Positions 6,351 to 7,777 of a stretch of DNA of 7,777 bases are shown piece after piece. The DNA is from Clostridia bacterium (GTDB lineage Bacteria; Bacillota; Clostridia; Oscillospirales; Butyricicoccaceae). The position numbers were made by a program, and so were the translations under genes. A model generated the notes under the pieces. That model saw nothing but the letters and a program-made list of their open reading frames with translations. It made no database searches and was not told the DNA's origin. Position 1 is the stretch's first letter. Every line of letters begins with the position of its first letter. The stretch covers positions 1-7,777 of the forward strand of contig JAFQVZ010000082.1 in NCBI GenBank assembly GCA_017407765.1. The letters are read 5' to 3'.

Positions 6351-7553
6351 ATGAAAATTTGCGGTATAGTTACGGAATATAATCCTTTTCATAAAGGACA
6401 TTTGTACCAGATCGGGAAAACAAGGGAGATATTGGGCGAAGATACGGCTATTGTCTGCTGTATGTCGGGCGATTTTGTGCAGAGAGGCGAGGCTGCCCTT
6501 CTGAACAAGAATCTGCGCGCCGAGATGGCGGTCAGAGGAGGGGCCGATCTTGTGCTTTCGCTTCCTCTTAGGTGGAGCCTTTCGTCGGCGCAGGGATTTG
6601 CCGACGGAGCCATCCATATCCTCAATATGGCGGGGGTCGATCATGTTTCTTTCGGAGCAGAGGATGCCAATATCGGTCAGCTGACCGAGCTGGCCGGGCT
6701 GATCGCCGAAAAGAGCGTCATTGACGGCACCATTCAGAATATGGAAGAGGGCCTGCCCTTTGCTCTTGCGCGCGAGCGAGAGCTTTATAAGCGCATCAAA
6801 GAGCGTTCGGCCCTGATTTCAAAGCCGAACAATATCCTTGCCATCGAATATATCCGTGCTCTCAGGGAGCAGGGGGCGAAGGCTGTCCCGATTGCCGTGG
6901 GACGTCTTGGAGCCGAGCACGACGGCGAGGAGACATCGGAGGGCGTGGCATCGGCATCGCGCATAAGAGAGCTTATCCGAAGCGGAAGTTTTGATGAGGT
7001 CGAGGGATTCATGCCGGCAACCTCTTTTGAAATGATCTGCCGCGCCGAAGAGCAGGGCATCCTTATGGATGATCTCTACAGGCTCGACTGCGCCATGACA
7101 GCGGTGCTTTCGCGCATGACGGCCGAGGATATGGCAAAGCTGCCCGATGCTGCCGAAGGCCTTGAGAACCGCCTTGCCGAGGCGGTCAAAAAGGGCCGCA
7201 CCTTCGGCGAGATATGCGATATCGCCAAGACCAAGCGATATGCTCATTCTCGCATAAGAAGAATGCTCTACTGCGCATTTCTCGGCATAGAAAAGCAGGA
7301 AAAGAGCCTGCCCGGTTTCTCACGAGTCCTTGCATTCAACGACCGCGGACGTGCTGTTCTCTCGCGTCTTGAGCAGCGCGAGGATTTTACCTTCATTACC
7401 AAGCCTGCATCGGCCAAGTATTTGAACGACAAAGATAAGGCCGAGTTCGAGCTTGAGGCGCGTGCTGCCGATATTTACGATATGGCGCTGCCTGCATTCA
7501 CCGAGCTTAAAAAGGGCCGCGAATGGGTCCAGGGCGCCAAATATATAAGATGA
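6351..7553 (+). CDS. tmcAL: tRNA(Met) cytidine acetate ligase (TmcAL, YlbM family)
   Basis: Cytosolic HIGH-type nucleotidyltransferase that activates acetate with ATP as acetyl-AMP and transfers the acetyl group to C34 of elongator tRNA-Met, forming ac4C. The 400-residue length matches the family. Signatures seen: VTEYNPFHKGHLYQI (7-21) with the HxGH nucleotide motif H14-x-G-H17, CMSGDFVQRGEAALLNK (37-53), GADLVLSLPLRWSLSSAQGFA (64-84), SKPNNILAIEYIRAL (157-171), SASRIREL (201-208) and TKRYAHSRIRRML (294-306). ATG at 6351 follows GGAG (6342-6345) by 5 nt. The gene is divergent from ackA, and a ylbM-like gene near pta/ackA is a recurring arrangement in Clostridia. It is the only gene between its promoter and the UUCG terminator just after its stop. 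Older annotations call this family DUF795 or 'nucleotidyltransferase'. Confidence 0.94.
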   Translation: MKICGIVTEYNPFHKGHLYQIGKTREILGEDTAIVCCMSGDFVQRGEAALLNKNLRAEMAVRGGADLVLSLPLRWSLSSAQGFADGAIHILNMAGVDHVSFGAEDANIGQLTELAGLIAEKSVIDGTIQNMEEGLPFALARERELYKRIKERSALISKPNNILAIEYIRALREQGAKAVPIAVGRLGAEHDGEETSEGVASASRIRELIRSGSFDEVEGFMPATSFEMICRAEEQGILMDDLYRLDCAMTAVLSRMTAEDMAKLPDAAEGLENRLAEAVKKGRTFGEICDIAKTKRYAHSRIRRMLYCAFLGIEKQEKSLPGFSRVLAFNDRGRAVLSRLEQREDFTFITKPASAKYLNDKDKAEFELEARAADIYDMALPAFTELKKGREWVQGAKYIR

Positions 7554-7554
7554 C

Positions 7555-7580
7555 AAAACTCCCTTCGGGGAGTTTTTCTT
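7555..7580 (+). terminator. Rho-independent terminator of tmcAL with a UUCG loop
   Basis: 9-bp stem AAAACTCCC/GGGAGTTTT (7555-7563 with 7568-7576) closed by the stable TTCG tetraloop (7564-7567), followed by TCTT. It starts 2 nt after the tmcAL stop. The A-run on the left could also give weak termination on the minus strand. Confidence 0.88.
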
Positions 7581-7584
7581 TTAT

Positions 7585-7620
7585 ACTGTTGACAACTGTT
7601 CTAAACTGTTATATACTGTT
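7585..7620 (+). repeat. Four ACTGTT direct repeats at exact 10-bp spacing, probable operator
   Basis: ACTGTT occurs at 7585-7590, 7595-7600, 7605-7610 and 7615-7620, with no mismatch and a constant 10-bp step. The first and last copies extend to TATACTGTT (7582-7590 and 7612-7620). The array covers the -35, spacer and -10 of the promoter before the GntR gene, so all copies face the same side of the helix. The 10-bp step also gives GTTGACAAC over the -35. Binding by the adjacent regulator is inferred, not shown. Confidence 0.75.
7589..7617 (+). promoter_or_regulatory. Strong promoter of the GntR-family gene
   Basis: Perfect -35 TTGACA (7589-7594), a 17-bp spacer and -10 TATACT (7612-7617, 5 of 6). 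Start predicted near 7624, only about 15 nt before the ATG, so the ribosome site lies almost at the 5' end. Such a strong promoter buried in repeats suggests it is held down by a repressor. Confidence 0.82.
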
Positions 7621-7638
7621 TGTGACGGAGGAGATCAT

Positions 7639-7777
7639 ATGACGATAATTATCAACAATTCCTCGCAGGTACCTATATACGAACAGATAAGCCGCAGGGT
7701 GAAGGAGCTTATTGCTTCGGGCGAGCTTATTGAAGGAGCGCCGCTGCCCTCGGTGCGTATGCTTGCAAAAGAACTTA
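7639..7777 (+). CDS. GntR-family transcriptional regulator, N-terminus only (YtrA-like)
   Basis: Only 46 residues are inside the window; the gene runs off the right edge. The sequence MTIIINNSSQVPIYEQISRR followed by VKELIASGELIEGAPLPSVR is the classic start of a GntR winged helix-turn-helix. VPIYEQI is at 11-17, GELIEGAPLPSVRMLAKEL at 28-46. The short lead-in before VPIYEQI is typical of the YtrA subfamily, whose members are short repressors often placed first in an ABC-transporter operon. The MocR and other subfamilies cannot be excluded without the C-terminus. GGAGGAG at 7627-7633 gives a strong ribosome site. It probably represses its own strong promoter through the repeat array just upstream. 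Confidence 0.88.
   Translation, partial: MTIIINNSSQVPIYEQISRRVKELIASGELIEGAPLPSVRMLAKEL

Overview
The window looks like ordinary chromosome of a Gram-positive anaerobe of the Clostridia, perhaps a Ruminococcaceae/Oscillospiraceae-type gut bacterium. The reasons are strong AGGAGG-type ribosome sites before every gene, sigma-A-like promoters, a TmcAL (YlbM) gene beside acetate kinase, and a threonine operon using an ApgM-type protein. The genus cannot be named from the sequence alone. I see no mobile element, CRISPR array, rRNA or tRNA.

Layout. (1) 1-1026, minus: a GT4 glycosyltransferase whose last residues lie beyond the left edge. (2) 1027-1192: a divergent promoter region. (3) 1193-1987, plus: a complete calcineurin-type metallophosphoesterase, closed by a terminator at 1992-2023 that can work in both directions. 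(4) 4897 down to 2028, minus: a three-gene operon of threonine synthase (thrC), an ApgM-family enzyme that is probably the missing homoserine kinase, and an easily missed 54-residue membrane protein whose start overlaps the preceding stop as ATGA. It has its own promoter at 4933-4962. (5) 6236 down to 5037, minus: acetate kinase (ackA), apparently monocistronic, with its own promoter and terminator. (6) 6351-7553, plus: tmcAL, the tRNA-Met cytidine acetate ligase, divergent from ackA and ended by a UUCG-loop terminator. (7) 7639 to the right edge, plus: the N-terminus of a GntR-family regulator behind a near-consensus promoter that lies inside four ACTGTT repeats spaced exactly 10 bp apart.

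How the genes fit together. thrC plus the ApgM-like enzyme would give the last two steps from homoserine to threonine. AckA interconverts acetate and acetyl phosphate, and TmcAL uses acetate and ATP to acetylate the wobble cytidine of tRNA-Met, so the divergent pair shares acetate as a substrate. Their promoters are interlocked face to face. The most useful points for follow-up are the probable non-orthologous homoserine kinase, the coupled small membrane protein, the phased repeat operator at the GntR promoter, and a closely similar 12-bp site over the ackA -35 element.
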